NCBI GenBank assembly: GCA_021805825.1
Contig: JAJZEC010000005.1
Coordinates: 1-64,000 of the forward strand
Reading direction: 5' to 3'
DNA: 64,000 nucleotides
DNA from: Pseudomonadota bacterium
GTDB lineage: Bacteria > Pseudomonadota > Gammaproteobacteria > Burkholderiales > Burkholderiaceae_C
In this document: in pieces, positions 38,050 to 47,130 of the stretch
Layout of the letters: the number at the start of each line of letters is the position of its first letter
Numbering within the stretch: the first letter of the stretch is position 1
Program-made: the position numbers and the translations under genes
Notes under the pieces: generated by a model
What the model was told of the DNA's origin: nothing
Database searches by the model: none
What the model saw: the letters and a program-made list of their open reading frames with translations, nothing else

Positions 38050-39105
38050 ATGGCCGCGAGCAATGCAAGACGCAGGCGTTTCCTCAAGCAGGCACTGGCC
38101 GGCGGAGCCGCGCTGGGCGGCGCGCTGGCCGCGCGTCCGGCGGCCGCCAGGCCCACCCGCCATCGACCGAAGAACGCCGTCGGCCTCCTGTACGACGCCA
38201 CCCTGTGCATCGGCTGCAAGGCCTGCGTGAACGCCTGCAAGGTGGCCAACGACCTGCCGGCCGAGTTCTCCACCCCCGACCACCTGTGGGACACGCCGCT
38301 GGACACCTCGGCGACGACCTACAACGTCATCAAGGTGTACCGCAACGGCACCATGGCGCGCAAGGATCGGGAGATCAACGGCTACGCCTTCATGAAGGTG
38401 TCGTGCAACCACTGTGCCGACCCCTCGTGCGTGTCGGCGTGCCCGGTGGGGGCCATGCACAAGGATCCGGAAACCGGCATCGTCGCCTACAACCCCGATC
38501 GATGCATCGGCTGCCGCTACTGCGTCGCGGCCTGCCCCTTCGGCATCCCGAAGTACCAGTTCGACTCCCCGACCGGCCAGATCGGCAAGTGCCAGCTGTG
38601 CCGCCAGCGCATGAAGGACGGGCACTATGCGGCCTGCGCCGAGGTCTGCCCGACCGGCGCCACGCTGTTCGGACGCACCGAGGATCTGCTCGTCGAGGCC
38701 CGCCGGCGCATGGCGCTGCCGCCCGGGACGCCGACCACCTTCCCGCGCGGCCGGCTCGGCGGCCCCGACGAAAGCTACCCCGGAAGGACTGGCCACTACC
38801 TGCAGCACATCTACGGGGAGAAGGAATACGGCGGCCTGCAGATGCTGCGCTTGTCGGCGGTGGATTTCTACAAGGAAGGCCTTCCCAAGCTGGGCGACCG
38901 CTCCTCGGCGGCCACTTCCGAAACCCTGCAGCACACCCTGTACAACCACATGGCGATGCCGGTCGGAGTGCTCGGGGTGATGCTGTACGCGGCACGACGC
39001 AACGTGCCGCGTGACCATGACGAAGAACCGCCTGCGCACGACGACACCCACCCCGCAACCGATCGGCAACTGCCCGACGACCAGGAGGCCAAGGATCATG
39101 ACTGA
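38050..39105 (+). CDS. hybA: Hydrogenase ferredoxin-like subunit HybA
   Basis: 351-residue Tat-exported iron-sulfur protein (twin arginine in NARRRRFLKQALAGGAALGG). Four 4Fe-4S clusters: CIGCKACVNACK, CNHCADPSCVSACPVGAM, CIGCRYCVAACPFGIPKY, and CQLC...CAEVCPTGA. It links HybO to the membrane subunit HybB. A hydrophobic segment near the C-terminus (MAMPVGVLGVMLYAA) may anchor it. It lies 2 bp after hybO and overlaps hybB by 8 bp. Confidence 0.94.
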   Translation: MAASNARRRRFLKQALAGGAALGGALAARPAAARPTRHRPKNAVGLLYDATLCIGCKACVNACKVANDLPAEFSTPDHLWDTPLDTSATTYNVIKVYRNGTMARKDREINGYAFMKVSCNHCADPSCVSACPVGAMHKDPETGIVAYNPDRCIGCRYCVAACPFGIPKYQFDSPTGQIGKCQLCRQRMKDGHYAACAEVCPTGATLFGRTEDLLVEARRRMALPPGTPTTFPRGRLGGPDESYPGRTGHYLQHIYGEKEYGGLQMLRLSAVDFYKEGLPKLGDRSSAATSETLQHTLYNHMAMPVGVLGVMLYAARRNVPRDHDEEPPAHDDTHPATDRQLPDDQEAKDHD

Positions 39106-40240
39106 GAACCAAGCTGCTCCCGTCGGCGGCCGCCTGATCAACGCGGTGACGGTGGTCTGCGGCGTGCTCGTGCTCATCCTGATGGCCATCCTGGCCGTGC
39201 GCTTCGTGTTCGGGCTGGGCGCGGTGACCGATCTGAACAACGGCTACCCCTGGGGCATCTGGGTCGTGGTCGACGTGGTCATCGGCTCGGCCTTCGCCTG
39301 CGGAGGCTTCTCGGTGGCCATGCTGGTCTACATCTTCAACCGCGGCGAGTACCACGAACTGGTGCGCCCGGCGCTGGTGGCCTCGCTGTTCGGCTACACG
39401 CTGGCGGGCGCCGGGGTGATCTTCGACCTCGGGCGCTGGTGGAATTTCTGGCATGTCTTCGACCCTGCCTACGCCAATCCGACCTCGGTCATGCTGGAGG
39501 TGGCGCTGTGCATCTCGGCCTACATCGTCGTCATGTGGATCGAGTTCTCCCCCGCCTTCCTCGAACGCTTCGGCAAGCGCCAGGCGCGAACGAAGCTGCA
39601 GCGCGTGCTGTTCGTGTTCATCGCTCTGGGCACGGTGCTGCCGATGATGCACCAGTCCTCGCTGGGCAGCCTGCTGGTGGTCATGGGGCCGCGCATCGAC
39701 CCGCTGTGGCAGACACCCCTGCAGCCGCTGCTGTACCTTCTGTCGGCCGTGGCCACCGGCTACGCGGTCGTGCTGTTCGAGACCTGCGTGGCCTCGTCGG
39801 CCTACCGCAGGCGCATCGAGACCCATCTGCTGGATCCGCTGGCCAAGGTCATGCTCGGATTGCTCTGGGTCTACCTGGCCGTGCGCTTCGCCGACCTGCT
39901 GGCGCGCGGGGCGATCGTCGAGGCGCTGCGCCCGACTCCGCGTGCGCTGATGTTCTGGCTGGAGAACCTGTGCTTCGCGCTGCCGCTGATCCTGCTGCGC
40001 TCGAGCCGGCTGCGGCGCAACCCGGCGCGCCTGTTCCTCGGCGGCATCGCGCTGATGCTGGGCGCCGCGCTGCTGCGCATCGACGGCTTCCTGGTGGCGC
40101 GCAACGCGCCCGGCTTCCACTATTTCCCGTCGTCGTCCGAACTCATGGTGACCATCGGCATGTTCGCCATCGAGGTGCTCGGCTACATCATCGTCACCCG
40201 TCGCTTCCCCGTGCTCGCGGGCGAAGCCGCGAGCCACTGA
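39098..40240 (+). CDS. hybB: Hydrogenase integral membrane subunit HybB (NrfD family)
   Basis: 380-residue membrane protein with about ten hydrophobic segments and NrfD-type sequence (YPWGIWVVVDVVIGSAFACGGFSVAMLVYIFNR, PMMHQSSLGSLLVVMGPRIDPLWQTP). It has no heme-binding histidine pattern of HupC/HoxZ b-type cytochromes; it is the quinone-reactive subunit of Hyb-type enzymes. Its presence, not HoxZ, defines the hydrogenase type here. Confidence 0.93.
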   Translation: MTENQAAPVGGRLINAVTVVCGVLVLILMAILAVRFVFGLGAVTDLNNGYPWGIWVVVDVVIGSAFACGGFSVAMLVYIFNRGEYHELVRPALVASLFGYTLAGAGVIFDLGRWWNFWHVFDPAYANPTSVMLEVALCISAYIVVMWIEFSPAFLERFGKRQARTKLQRVLFVFIALGTVLPMMHQSSLGSLLVVMGPRIDPLWQTPLQPLLYLLSAVATGYAVVLFETCVASSAYRRRIETHLLDPLAKVMLGLLWVYLAVRFADLLARGAIVEALRPTPRALMFWLENLCFALPLILLRSSRLRRNPARLFLGGIALMLGAALLRIDGFLVARNAPGFHYFPSSSELMVTIGMFAIEVLGYIIVTRRFPVLAGEAASH

Positions 40241-40259
40241 ATTCCCGGAGACTCCTTCC

Positions 40260-41957
40260 ATGACACGTGTCACCATCGATCCCATCACGCGCATCGAGGG
40301 CCACCTGCGCATCGACGTCGACGTCGAGGGCGGCAAGGTCGCCAAGGCCTGGTCCTCGGGCCAGATGTGGCGTGGCGTCGAACTGATCATGCTCGGGCGC
40401 GACCCGCGCGACGGCTGGGCCATCACGCAGCGCATCTGCGGCGTGTGCACGACGGTGCATGCGATCGCCTCGGTGCGCGCGGTGGAGAACGCGTTGCAGC
40501 TGGAAATTCCGGTGAATGCCCAGTACATCCGCAACATGATCATCCTGGCGCACGCGATCCACGATCACATCGTCCACTTCTACCACCTGTCGGCCCTCGA
40601 CTGGGTCGACGTCGTCAGCGCCCTCAAGGCCGACCCCGACAAGGCCGCGAGCCTGGCGCAGAGCCTGTCGAGCTGGGAACTCAACGACCGGCAGGTCATG
40701 CGCTCCACCCTCGAGCGCCTGAAGACCTTCGTCAACGGCGGCCAGCTGGGCATCTTCACCAACGGCTACTGGGGCCACCCGGCGATGAAGCTGCCGCCAG
40801 AGGTCAACCTGATGGCGGTGGCCCACTACCTGCAGGCCCTCGACGTGCAGCGCCAGGCGAACAAGGTGGTGGCGATCCTCGGCTCGAAGACCCCGCATAT
40901 CCAGAACCTCGCGGTCGGCGGGGTCAGCAACCCGATCAACCTGGATTCGCCGGAAACGCTGACCCTGGAGCGCCTGCTGGCGGTCAAGGCGCACATCGAC
41001 AAGCTGCACGACTTCGTGAAGAACGTCTACCTGGTCGACGTCGCTGCGATCGGCGCCCTCTACCCGGAGTGGACGACCTACGGCGCCGGGGTCACCAACT
41101 ACCTGTGCGTACCCGATATCCCGCTGGACGGCAAGGGCACGCGCTTCGCCTTCCCCGGCGGTTTCGTGCCCGGACGCGACCTCAAGCAGCAGAAGCCCAT
41201 CGGCAGCTTCGACGACCCGTACTGGGCCAAGGGGGTCGAGGAAGCGGTCAAGCACTCCTGGTACACCTACGACAAGCAGGGCCCGCTGCACCCCTACTCC
41301 GGCGAGACGCGACCCGACTACACCGACTTTCAGGCCGACGCCAAGTACTCCTGGCTCAAGTCTCCGACCTTCTACGGCCAGGTCGCCCAGGTCGGGCCGC
41401 TGGCGCAGGTGCTGAACATGCTCGCAGCCGGCTATGCCCCGGCGCAGCGCTACGCCGACGAGACCCTGCAGCGGGTGGCGGCGATCGGCCACGTCAAGGT
41501 CGGACTCGACGCGATGCACTCGACCATCGGCCGCCATGCGGCGCGCGCCATTGCCTGCGCGATCAAGACCGACCACCTGTCCGAGCAATGGCAGATGCTG
41601 ATGGACAACATCGGACGCGGCGACTACACGACCTACAACCATCCGGTGTTCCCGAAGGGCGAAATCATGGGCGTGGGATTCCACGAGGCGCCGCGCGGCG
41701 CGCTGTCGCACTGGGTGGTGATCGACGACGGCAAGGTGCGCAACTACCAGTGCGTGGTGCCTTCGACCTGGAATGCCTGCCCGCGCAACGAGGCCGACGA
41801 ACCCGGGCCCTACGAGGCCTCGCTGCTGGACAACCCGGTGGCCGAGCCCGACAAGCCGCTGGAAGTGCTGCGCACGGTGCACTCCTTCGACCCCTGCATC
41901 GCCTGCGCCATCCACCTCACCGACGGCGAGGACGCCTTCTCGGTGCGCGCCTGCTGA
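40260..41957 (+). CDS. hybC: [NiFe] hydrogenase large subunit HybC-type
   Basis: 565-residue catalytic subunit with the Ni-Fe(CN)2CO active site. The N-terminal cysteine pair is RICGVC (C60, C63) and the C-terminal pair DPCIACAIH (C546, C549). After H552 a 13-residue tail, LTDGEDAFSVRAC, should be cleaved by the HybD protease once nickel is in place. Length and motifs fit the Hyb-type uptake enzyme. Confidence 0.97.
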   Translation: MTRVTIDPITRIEGHLRIDVDVEGGKVAKAWSSGQMWRGVELIMLGRDPRDGWAITQRICGVCTTVHAIASVRAVENALQLEIPVNAQYIRNMIILAHAIHDHIVHFYHLSALDWVDVVSALKADPDKAASLAQSLSSWELNDRQVMRSTLERLKTFVNGGQLGIFTNGYWGHPAMKLPPEVNLMAVAHYLQALDVQRQANKVVAILGSKTPHIQNLAVGGVSNPINLDSPETLTLERLLAVKAHIDKLHDFVKNVYLVDVAAIGALYPEWTTYGAGVTNYLCVPDIPLDGKGTRFAFPGGFVPGRDLKQQKPIGSFDDPYWAKGVEEAVKHSWYTYDKQGPLHPYSGETRPDYTDFQADAKYSWLKSPTFYGQVAQVGPLAQVLNMLAAGYAPAQRYADETLQRVAAIGHVKVGLDAMHSTIGRHAARAIACAIKTDHLSEQWQMLMDNIGRGDYTTYNHPVFPKGEIMGVGFHEAPRGALSHWVVIDDGKVRNYQCVVPSTWNACPRNEADEPGPYEASLLDNPVAEPDKPLEVLRTVHSFDPCIACAIHLTDGEDAFSVRAC

Positions 41958-41966
41958 GACAAGGCC

Positions 41967-42455
41967 ATGCGCGCGATCGTGCTCGGAATCGGCAACACCA
42001 TCCTCAGTGACGAGGGCGTCGGGGTGCGCGCCGCGCTGGCGCTCGAGCAGAGCTACCACATCCCCGACGAGGTCAGCGTGGTCGACGGCGGCACCGCCGG
42101 CATGGAGCTGCTCGACATCATCGCCGGCGCCGACCTCGTCGTGGTGCTCGACACCGTGAAGGCCGGGCGCCCGCCGGGCAGCATCGTGCGCCTGGCCGGA
42201 GAGCAGGTGCCGATGTTCTTCCGCAGGAAGCTCTCCCCGCACCAGATCGGCCTGTGCGACGTGCTCGCCGCGCTGGAATTCCTGGGCAGGCTGCCGGCGG
42301 AGCTCATCGTCCTCGGCGTCGAGCCCAACACCCTGGAGCTCGGTACCGAACTGACGCAGGCGGTGCGCGCCAGACTGCCGCGCCTGGTCGAGCTGGCCGC
42401 CGGGGAGCTCGCGGCGCGCGGCATCGCGCTGCAGCCGCGCGCCACCCGGCACTGA
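41967..42455 (+). CDS. hybD: Hydrogenase large-subunit endopeptidase HybD
   Basis: 162-residue maturation protease that trims the C-terminal tail of HybC after nickel insertion. Nickel-sensing acidic and histidine residues are visible in GIGNTILSDEGVGVRAALAL (E16), VVDGGTAGMELL (D40-like) and LSPHQIGLCDVLAALEFLG (H near residue 92). It follows hybC by 9 bp. Confidence 0.93.
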   Translation: MRAIVLGIGNTILSDEGVGVRAALALEQSYHIPDEVSVVDGGTAGMELLDIIAGADLVVVLDTVKAGRPPGSIVRLAGEQVPMFFRRKLSPHQIGLCDVLAALEFLGRLPAELIVLGVEPNTLELGTELTQAVRARLPRLVELAAGELAARGIALQPRATRH

Positions 42456-42472
42456 GCGGCGAGCGCCCCACC

Positions 42473-42730
42473 ATGTGCATCGCACTTCCGCATCGGGTGC
42501 TGGCCTTGCAGGGCCAGAGCGCGCTGGTCGAGGTCGGCGCCGGCACGCAGGAGGTCAGCCTGCTGCTGCTGACCGAGGAGGTCGCAGCCGGCGACTACCT
42601 GCTGGTGCAGGCCGGGGGATTCGCCTTCGCCCGCCTGGACGCCGAGGATGCGCTGCGCAACCTGCGCGAGGCGCACGCCCTGCTGGAAGCCGGCGGGGAA
42701 CCGGCGTTCCGCGACCTGGGTGCCGCCTGA
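42473..42730 (+). CDS. hybG: Hydrogenase assembly chaperone HypC/HybG (structural operon copy)
   Basis: 85-residue HypC family protein starting MCIALPHRVLAL; the Cys2 after Met is essential for holding the Fe(CN)2CO precursor and the large subunit. The C-terminal DAEDALRNLREAHALLEA is typical of HypC. It lies in the hyb operon, so it probably serves HybC; a second hypC lies in the hyp operon. Confidence 0.9.
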   Translation: MCIALPHRVLALQGQSALVEVGAGTQEVSLLLLTEEVAAGDYLLVQAGGFAFARLDAEDALRNLREAHALLEAGGEPAFRDLGAA

Positions 42731-43176
42731 TGCAGGCCTGGCATGCGACACCGGCGGCGCGGGTCGAACAAGTCTACGAGCGCATCCGCCGCGAGCGCTT
42801 CGCAGGCCTTGGACTGCAGCGCGCGGGACTGCGCGTACAGGCCGTGGACTTCCACTGCTGGCAGGGGAACTGGCTGGGCGCGCTGGTCACGCCCTGGTGC
42901 CTGAGCCTGTTGCTGCTGCCCGGGCCCCGGGGGCGCTGGGTGATGCCCGCGGGCAACGCGCGACTGCCGCTGCGCTTTCCGGCCGGGATCATCGGATTCC
43001 TCGGCAACCAGGAACCCGGACTGGGCCCGTACCTGAGCGCTGCGCTGCTGGCCGGCATGCAGGCCTTCGAGCGCCAGCAGCAGGCGGTGCGTGCCGCGCG
43101 CGACGCGCTGATGGCGCTGCACGCGGCGCCCGCGGCAGCCGTGTCGCACCGCGGCTTGTCCGGGCTGCACGGCTAG
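42730..43176 (+). CDS. hybE: Hydrogenase assembly chaperone HybE/HupJ
   Basis: 148-residue HybE-family protein. Family segments: VDFHCWQGNWLGALVTPWCLSLLLLPG, FPAGIIGFLGNQEPGLGPYLSAALL. HybE/HupJ proteins help process and target the hydrogenase small subunit before Tat export. It overlaps hybG by 1 bp (TGATG) and overlaps the inverted hupV 3' end at the shared CTAG. Confidence 0.88.
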   Translation: MQAWHATPAARVEQVYERIRRERFAGLGLQRAGLRVQAVDFHCWQGNWLGALVTPWCLSLLLLPGPRGRWVMPAGNARLPLRFPAGIIGFLGNQEPGLGPYLSAALLAGMQAFERQQQAVRAARDALMALHAAPAAAVSHRGLSGLHG

Positions 43177-44624
43177 TGCACGGTGCAGGCCATGCAGGGA
43201 TCGAAGGAGCGCAGCACCAGCTGAACCCAGACGCTGGCCGCGGCATCGCCCTCGGCCCCGATGGGCGTTCCCTCGAGCGCCTGCTCCAGCGGCCCCGGGG
43301 TGCCCGCGGCATCGCGGGGGGAGAAATTCCAGGTCGTCGGCGCCACGATCTGGTAGTGCGCGATCCGACCGTCGCGCACCCGCAGCCAGTGCCCGAGGCC
43401 ACCACGCGCGGCCTCCACCAGCCCGCTCCAGGAACCATCGCGCACGGGCGCGTCGCCCACGCTGAAAGGCGCGGCCGGTTCGATCTCCTCGACCCAGCGC
43501 AGCATCGCTCCGGGCAGGCGCGCAAGTTCCAGGGCGCGCGCGACGACCCGACTGCGCACGCTGCTGCCCTCGACGCGCAGCAGATCCAGCGCCAGGGGGT
43601 GGGCGTCGACCAGCTGGCGCGCCAGCGCGCCGGTTTCCACCACCCTGCCGTCCAGCCGGGGCGCCTTGCACCAGCTGTAGGCGCGCGCCGGCGGCTGCAT
43701 GGCCGGCTCGCTGCCGCCCTGCCAGGGATGGCTGGGCACCCCGTCGTCGTCGAACCAGGTATGCGACAGATCCTCGGCAATGTCCTCGGGACGCCACGCG
43801 CGCTGCCCGTCACGCCAGGCTCCGGGGGCGAACAGCCAGGAATCGTCGACGGCGTAGGCGCCATAGCTGAGGAAGCCGTTGCGCGTATGTCCCAGATCCT
43901 GCAGGCCCAGGCTGTCGCAGTAGGCAAGGAAGCGACCGAGATCGGAGCCCGCATGCGCATCGCCCCAGGCGCGCAACGCGCGGTCGCTGTCGAGGGCGGC
44001 GAAGCGTTCCGGCGCGCAGCCGAAGAACTCGGACTGCAGAAACTCGCCGAACTGCGCGATGGCGTGGCGCAGCTGCACCTTCTCCACAGCACCCACGGCA
44101 TGGCTGCAGCCCCCCGGCTGCAGGGCCAGCGTGTGCGGCCACTTGCCGGCCAGGATGCCGATGACGTGCAGGAAGGCTGCGCGCGCGCGCAGGGCCGGGC
44201 GCAGCGCCTGGCCCTGCTGCGCCTTGAAGCGGGCACAGGCGGCCTCGTGCCAGGGCTGCGCGGCGAAGGCCTGGCGCGCGAAATCGGGCATGAACAGCAG
44301 GTAGAAATGCGTCAGGTGGTCGCTCAGATTTTCGCAGGCGGTGACCAGGCAGGCGGCCAGCGCGCCATTGCGCGGCAGTTGCAGGCCCATCGCCTCGCGC
44401 AATGCGGCCGCGGAAGCCGCCGAATGCGCGACCGAACAGATGCCGCAGATGCGCGGGGTGTACACCAGCGCATCGCGCGGGTCGCGCCCCAGCAGCAGCC
44501 GCTCGAAGCCGCGCGAGGCCCGCGCCTGCACGCGCGCCGCCCCGACGCGGCCATCGTGCACCTCGACCGCCAGGTCGATCTCGCCCTCCACGCGATTGAA
44601 GGGGCCGACGACGCGCCAGCTCAT
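43173..44624 (-). CDS. hupV: Regulatory (H2-sensing) hydrogenase large subunit HupV/HoxC
   Basis: 483-residue NiFe large subunit. Active-site cysteines: RICGIC near residue 60 and C477/C480 in the C-terminal DPCMACTVH. The protein ends exactly at that histidine, with no cleavable tail, the hallmark of the sensor class that needs no protease. It pairs with hupU (4-bp overlap) and the histidine kinase to detect H2. Confidence 0.93.
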   Translation of the reverse strand: MSWRVVGPFNRVEGEIDLAVEVHDGRVGAARVQARASRGFERLLLGRDPRDALVYTPRICGICSVAHSAASAAALREAMGLQLPRNGALAACLVTACENLSDHLTHFYLLFMPDFARQAFAAQPWHEAACARFKAQQGQALRPALRARAAFLHVIGILAGKWPHTLALQPGGCSHAVGAVEKVQLRHAIAQFGEFLQSEFFGCAPERFAALDSDRALRAWGDAHAGSDLGRFLAYCDSLGLQDLGHTRNGFLSYGAYAVDDSWLFAPGAWRDGQRAWRPEDIAEDLSHTWFDDDGVPSHPWQGGSEPAMQPPARAYSWCKAPRLDGRVVETGALARQLVDAHPLALDLLRVEGSSVRSRVVARALELARLPGAMLRWVEEIEPAAPFSVGDAPVRDGSWSGLVEAARGGLGHWLRVRDGRIAHYQIVAPTTWNFSPRDAAGTPGPLEQALEGTPIGAEGDAAASVWVQLVLRSFDPCMACTVH

Positions 44625-45583
44625 CGCTTGCCGGAGGCCGGCCGCACGACGATGTGCTCGGCCCGGGCATTGCGCCGAAGGCGCTCGGGCGTGGCGGCCT
44701 TCGAGAGCGAGGCCAGGGCCACGAACCAGGCCTTGGGCATGTCGCTGGGCAGGCCGGTGGGAATGCCGGCGAGCTTGGGCGTGCGACCGAAGGCGTGCGG
44801 TGGGCGCTCGAAGCCCGGCGCGGTGCAGTTGATGCACGGGAAGCCCCCCTTCAGGCAGGAACCACCGCCGTTCCAGGCGCGCAGGTTGCAGTCGGCGCGC
44901 GCCTGCGTGCCCAGGCATCCCAGGTGCTCCATCAGGCAGCCGAGCTGGGCCAGCTGCTCGGCGCTGGCCTTGAACTCGTAGAACTCGTTGCGCGCGCAGC
45001 CGTGGTGCACCAGGTGATCGGTATAGGCGCGCGGGCGCGACAGCTCGTCCAGATCCTCGCGCGCCAGCGCCCCCTGCGCCAGCCGCGTCAGGGTTTCGCT
45101 GATCCACGCCGGGTGCGGCGGACAGCCGGCGACATTGACCACCGGCAGTCCACCGGCCGATGTCCATCCGGCATCGAGCATGGCCTCCTTGCCGGCTCCG
45201 TGCTGCATGCCGACCGATTGCGGGCTGCCGAGCATGGCCACGCCGCCGAAGGCCGCGCAACTGCCCATGGCGACGCTGAAGCGGGCGCGCTCGACCAGCG
45301 GCGCAATCCAGTAGCCCATGCTGCGCGGATCCTCCTCCGCCGCCGGCACCGCGCCTTCGACACACAGGATGTCGAGCGCGCGCCGGCCTTCGGCGATGTC
45401 GCGCATCAGCTGCAACCATTCCTGTTCGACGGCCTCGCTCAACGTCGGATGCCACAGCAGATCGATGCCGGCCCAGTCCAGGGCGCTCAGCACGTCGGGC
45501 GATTCGGCCCCGAGCAGCGACATGCTGCAGCCGCCGCAACTGCTGCCCTGCAGCCAGACCATGCTCAGACGGGGCTCAGCCAT
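44621..45583 (-). CDS. hupU: Regulatory hydrogenase small subunit HupU/HoxB
   Basis: 320-residue small subunit without Tat signal or membrane anchor, thus cytoplasmic, as in H2 sensors. Cluster motifs: WLQGSSCGGCSMSLLG, CVEGAVP, VAMGSCAAFGG, VAGCPPHP, and C-terminal CLKGGFPCINCTAPGFE. Overlaps the upstream kinase gene by 8 bp. Presence with hupV beside hoxA and the kinase fixes its role. Confidence 0.93.
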   Translation of the reverse strand: MAEPRLSMVWLQGSSCGGCSMSLLGAESPDVLSALDWAGIDLLWHPTLSEAVEQEWLQLMRDIAEGRRALDILCVEGAVPAAEEDPRSMGYWIAPLVERARFSVAMGSCAAFGGVAMLGSPQSVGMQHGAGKEAMLDAGWTSAGGLPVVNVAGCPPHPAWISETLTRLAQGALAREDLDELSRPRAYTDHLVHHGCARNEFYEFKASAEQLAQLGCLMEHLGCLGTQARADCNLRAWNGGGSCLKGGFPCINCTAPGFERPPHAFGRTPKLAGIPTGLPSDMPKAWFVALASLSKAATPERLRRNARAEHIVVRPASGKR

Positions 45584-46946
45584 GTCGCACCTCACGGGGC
45601 AGCCACAGGGTGAATTCGGCTCCGCCTTGCGGGTGGTTGCGCGCCTGCAGCCGGCCGCCGCACTGCTCGGTGGCCAGCCCGTAGCTGACATACAGGCCGA
45701 GGCCGGTGCCCTTGCCGACCTCCTTGGTGGTGAAAAAGGGGTCGAAGACGCGCACCAGATTGGCTTCGGCGATGCCGGCGCCGTGGTCGCGCACGCGCAG
45801 GAGGATCTCGGAGCCCGCGGTCGCAAGCTCGACCTCGAGCAGGGGTTCGGCGAGGTCTTCCATGGCGTCCACCGCGTTCTGGATCAGGTTGATGAGGATC
45901 TGCTGCATATGCCCTTCGTAGCCGAGGATCTCGAGTGTCTCGGGAACATCCAGTGCGATGCGCGGTCGGCGCCGCAACCCGCGGCAGACCCAGTCCAGCG
46001 CGGAGCGCACGACCCGGCACACATCGACCGCGGCAGCCGACTGGCGCTGCGGGGTCGCGAAGCGGCGCAGGTTCTGCACGATGTCGCTGACCCGCTGCGC
46101 GCCCTCGAGCGAGCCGTCGATCAGAGGCCCCAGGTCGGCCAGGGTTTCATCGACCCGCTGCTTCCGGCGCGCCGCCGCGAGCTCGCCCGGGCCGGCGCCG
46201 GCATGCAGCAGGCCGAGGTAGGACTGCAAGCGTTCGCCGTAGCGCTGCAGGCTGTGCATGTTGGCGAACACGAAGCTGATCGGGTTGTTGAGCTCGTGCG
46301 CCACGCCGGCGACCAGGCGGCCGAGCGAGGCCATCTTCTCGGACTGCACCAATTGCTGCTGCGCCGTCTTCAGCTGCTCATGCGCCTCGTGCAACTGCCG
46401 GTAGGCCTGTCGCAGCTCTCCCAGCGGCCGGCCCGTGACCACCACGCCCGACAGCGTGCCGTCGGCCTCCTGGCGCGCGGTGCAGTTGAGGGCGATCGGA
46501 ACGGCCTCGCCGGCGCTGTTGATCAGCTCGAGTTCGCAATCCAGGATGGCCGCCTGGTGCACGGCATGCGGCAGCGTGCTGGCCAGCTGCGCGGCACCCG
46601 GCGCGAACAGCTCGGACAGCCTGCGACCGAGCAGGGCCTCGCGGGTGCTGCCGAGCAGGCGCAGCAGCGCATTGTTGACCTGCTGGATGCGCCCGTCGGC
46701 GCCGGCCACGATGAGCACGTCGGACATCGCCGACAGCACGCTGTCGATGAAACGCTGCGCGTCCTCCAGCGCGACGTTCTTCTCCTCGAGGTCGAGCTGG
46801 TAGCGAACGAGGTCGGCGTAGACCTCGTCCATGCGCCGGATGACGTCGATCCATGCGTCCTCGCTGAGCGCGAGCTGCGCGGGCACCGGCAGCTGCCGCG
46901 GCGGCGACGCGCGGCGGCCCGATCCGGTTGACGGGTGTTCGACCAT
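45576..46946 (-). CDS. hoxJ: PAS-domain histidine kinase of the H2-sensing system (HoxJ/HupT)
   Basis: 456-residue kinase. A coiled-coil-like stretch and PAS domain occupy about residues 40-180 (FIDSVLSAMSDVLIVAGADGRIQQVNNALLRLLG), followed by the phosphoacceptor box with H217 in GVAHELNNPISFVFAN, and a C-terminal ATPase domain (GHMQQILINLIQNAVDAMEDL, HGAGIAEANL, KGTGLGLYVSYGLATEQCGG). No membrane segment, as expected for a partner of cytoplasmic HupUV. It regulates HoxA. Confidence 0.9.
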   Translation of the reverse strand: MVEHPSTGSGRRASPPRQLPVPAQLALSEDAWIDVIRRMDEVYADLVRYQLDLEEKNVALEDAQRFIDSVLSAMSDVLIVAGADGRIQQVNNALLRLLGSTREALLGRRLSELFAPGAAQLASTLPHAVHQAAILDCELELINSAGEAVPIALNCTARQEADGTLSGVVVTGRPLGELRQAYRQLHEAHEQLKTAQQQLVQSEKMASLGRLVAGVAHELNNPISFVFANMHSLQRYGERLQSYLGLLHAGAGPGELAAARRKQRVDETLADLGPLIDGSLEGAQRVSDIVQNLRRFATPQRQSAAAVDVCRVVRSALDWVCRGLRRRPRIALDVPETLEILGYEGHMQQILINLIQNAVDAMEDLAEPLLEVELATAGSEILLRVRDHGAGIAEANLVRVFDPFFTTKEVGKGTGLGLYVSYGLATEQCGGRLQARNHPQGGAEFTLWLPREVRHG

Positions 46947-47013
46947 GGTGCGGGACGAGTCTGCAGCCGATTGTGCCGCAAAGCACCCGGCTTGTGTACA
47001 ACCGCGCCTCGAG

Positions 47014-47030
47014 TGCAAAGTTTCTTTGCA
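47014..47030. promoter_or_regulatory. Perfect palindrome TGCAAAG-TTT-CTTTGCA
   Basis: A perfect 7-bp dyad with a 3-bp centre lies in the hoxJ/hypA gap, about 100 bp upstream of the hypA sigma-54 promoter; a second loose dyad TTGC-N7-GCAA overlaps its right side, ending at 47040. Position suits an activator (HoxA) site. Binding is inferred. Confidence 0.5.
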
Positions 47031-47130
47031 GTCAGCGCAAAGCATGCGACCATTCCGCTGGGTCATGCAACCGGGCAGAGCAGCAGGCACGGACGGCGTG
47101 GCCGCCAGCGCTTCGTCCATGGACGCCACG

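Noticed and set aside
47014..47030. Palindrome as a rho-independent terminator for hypA side or hoxJ
   Set aside because: The 3-nt loop is tight, no T-tract follows on either strand, and it lies upstream of both divergent genes.
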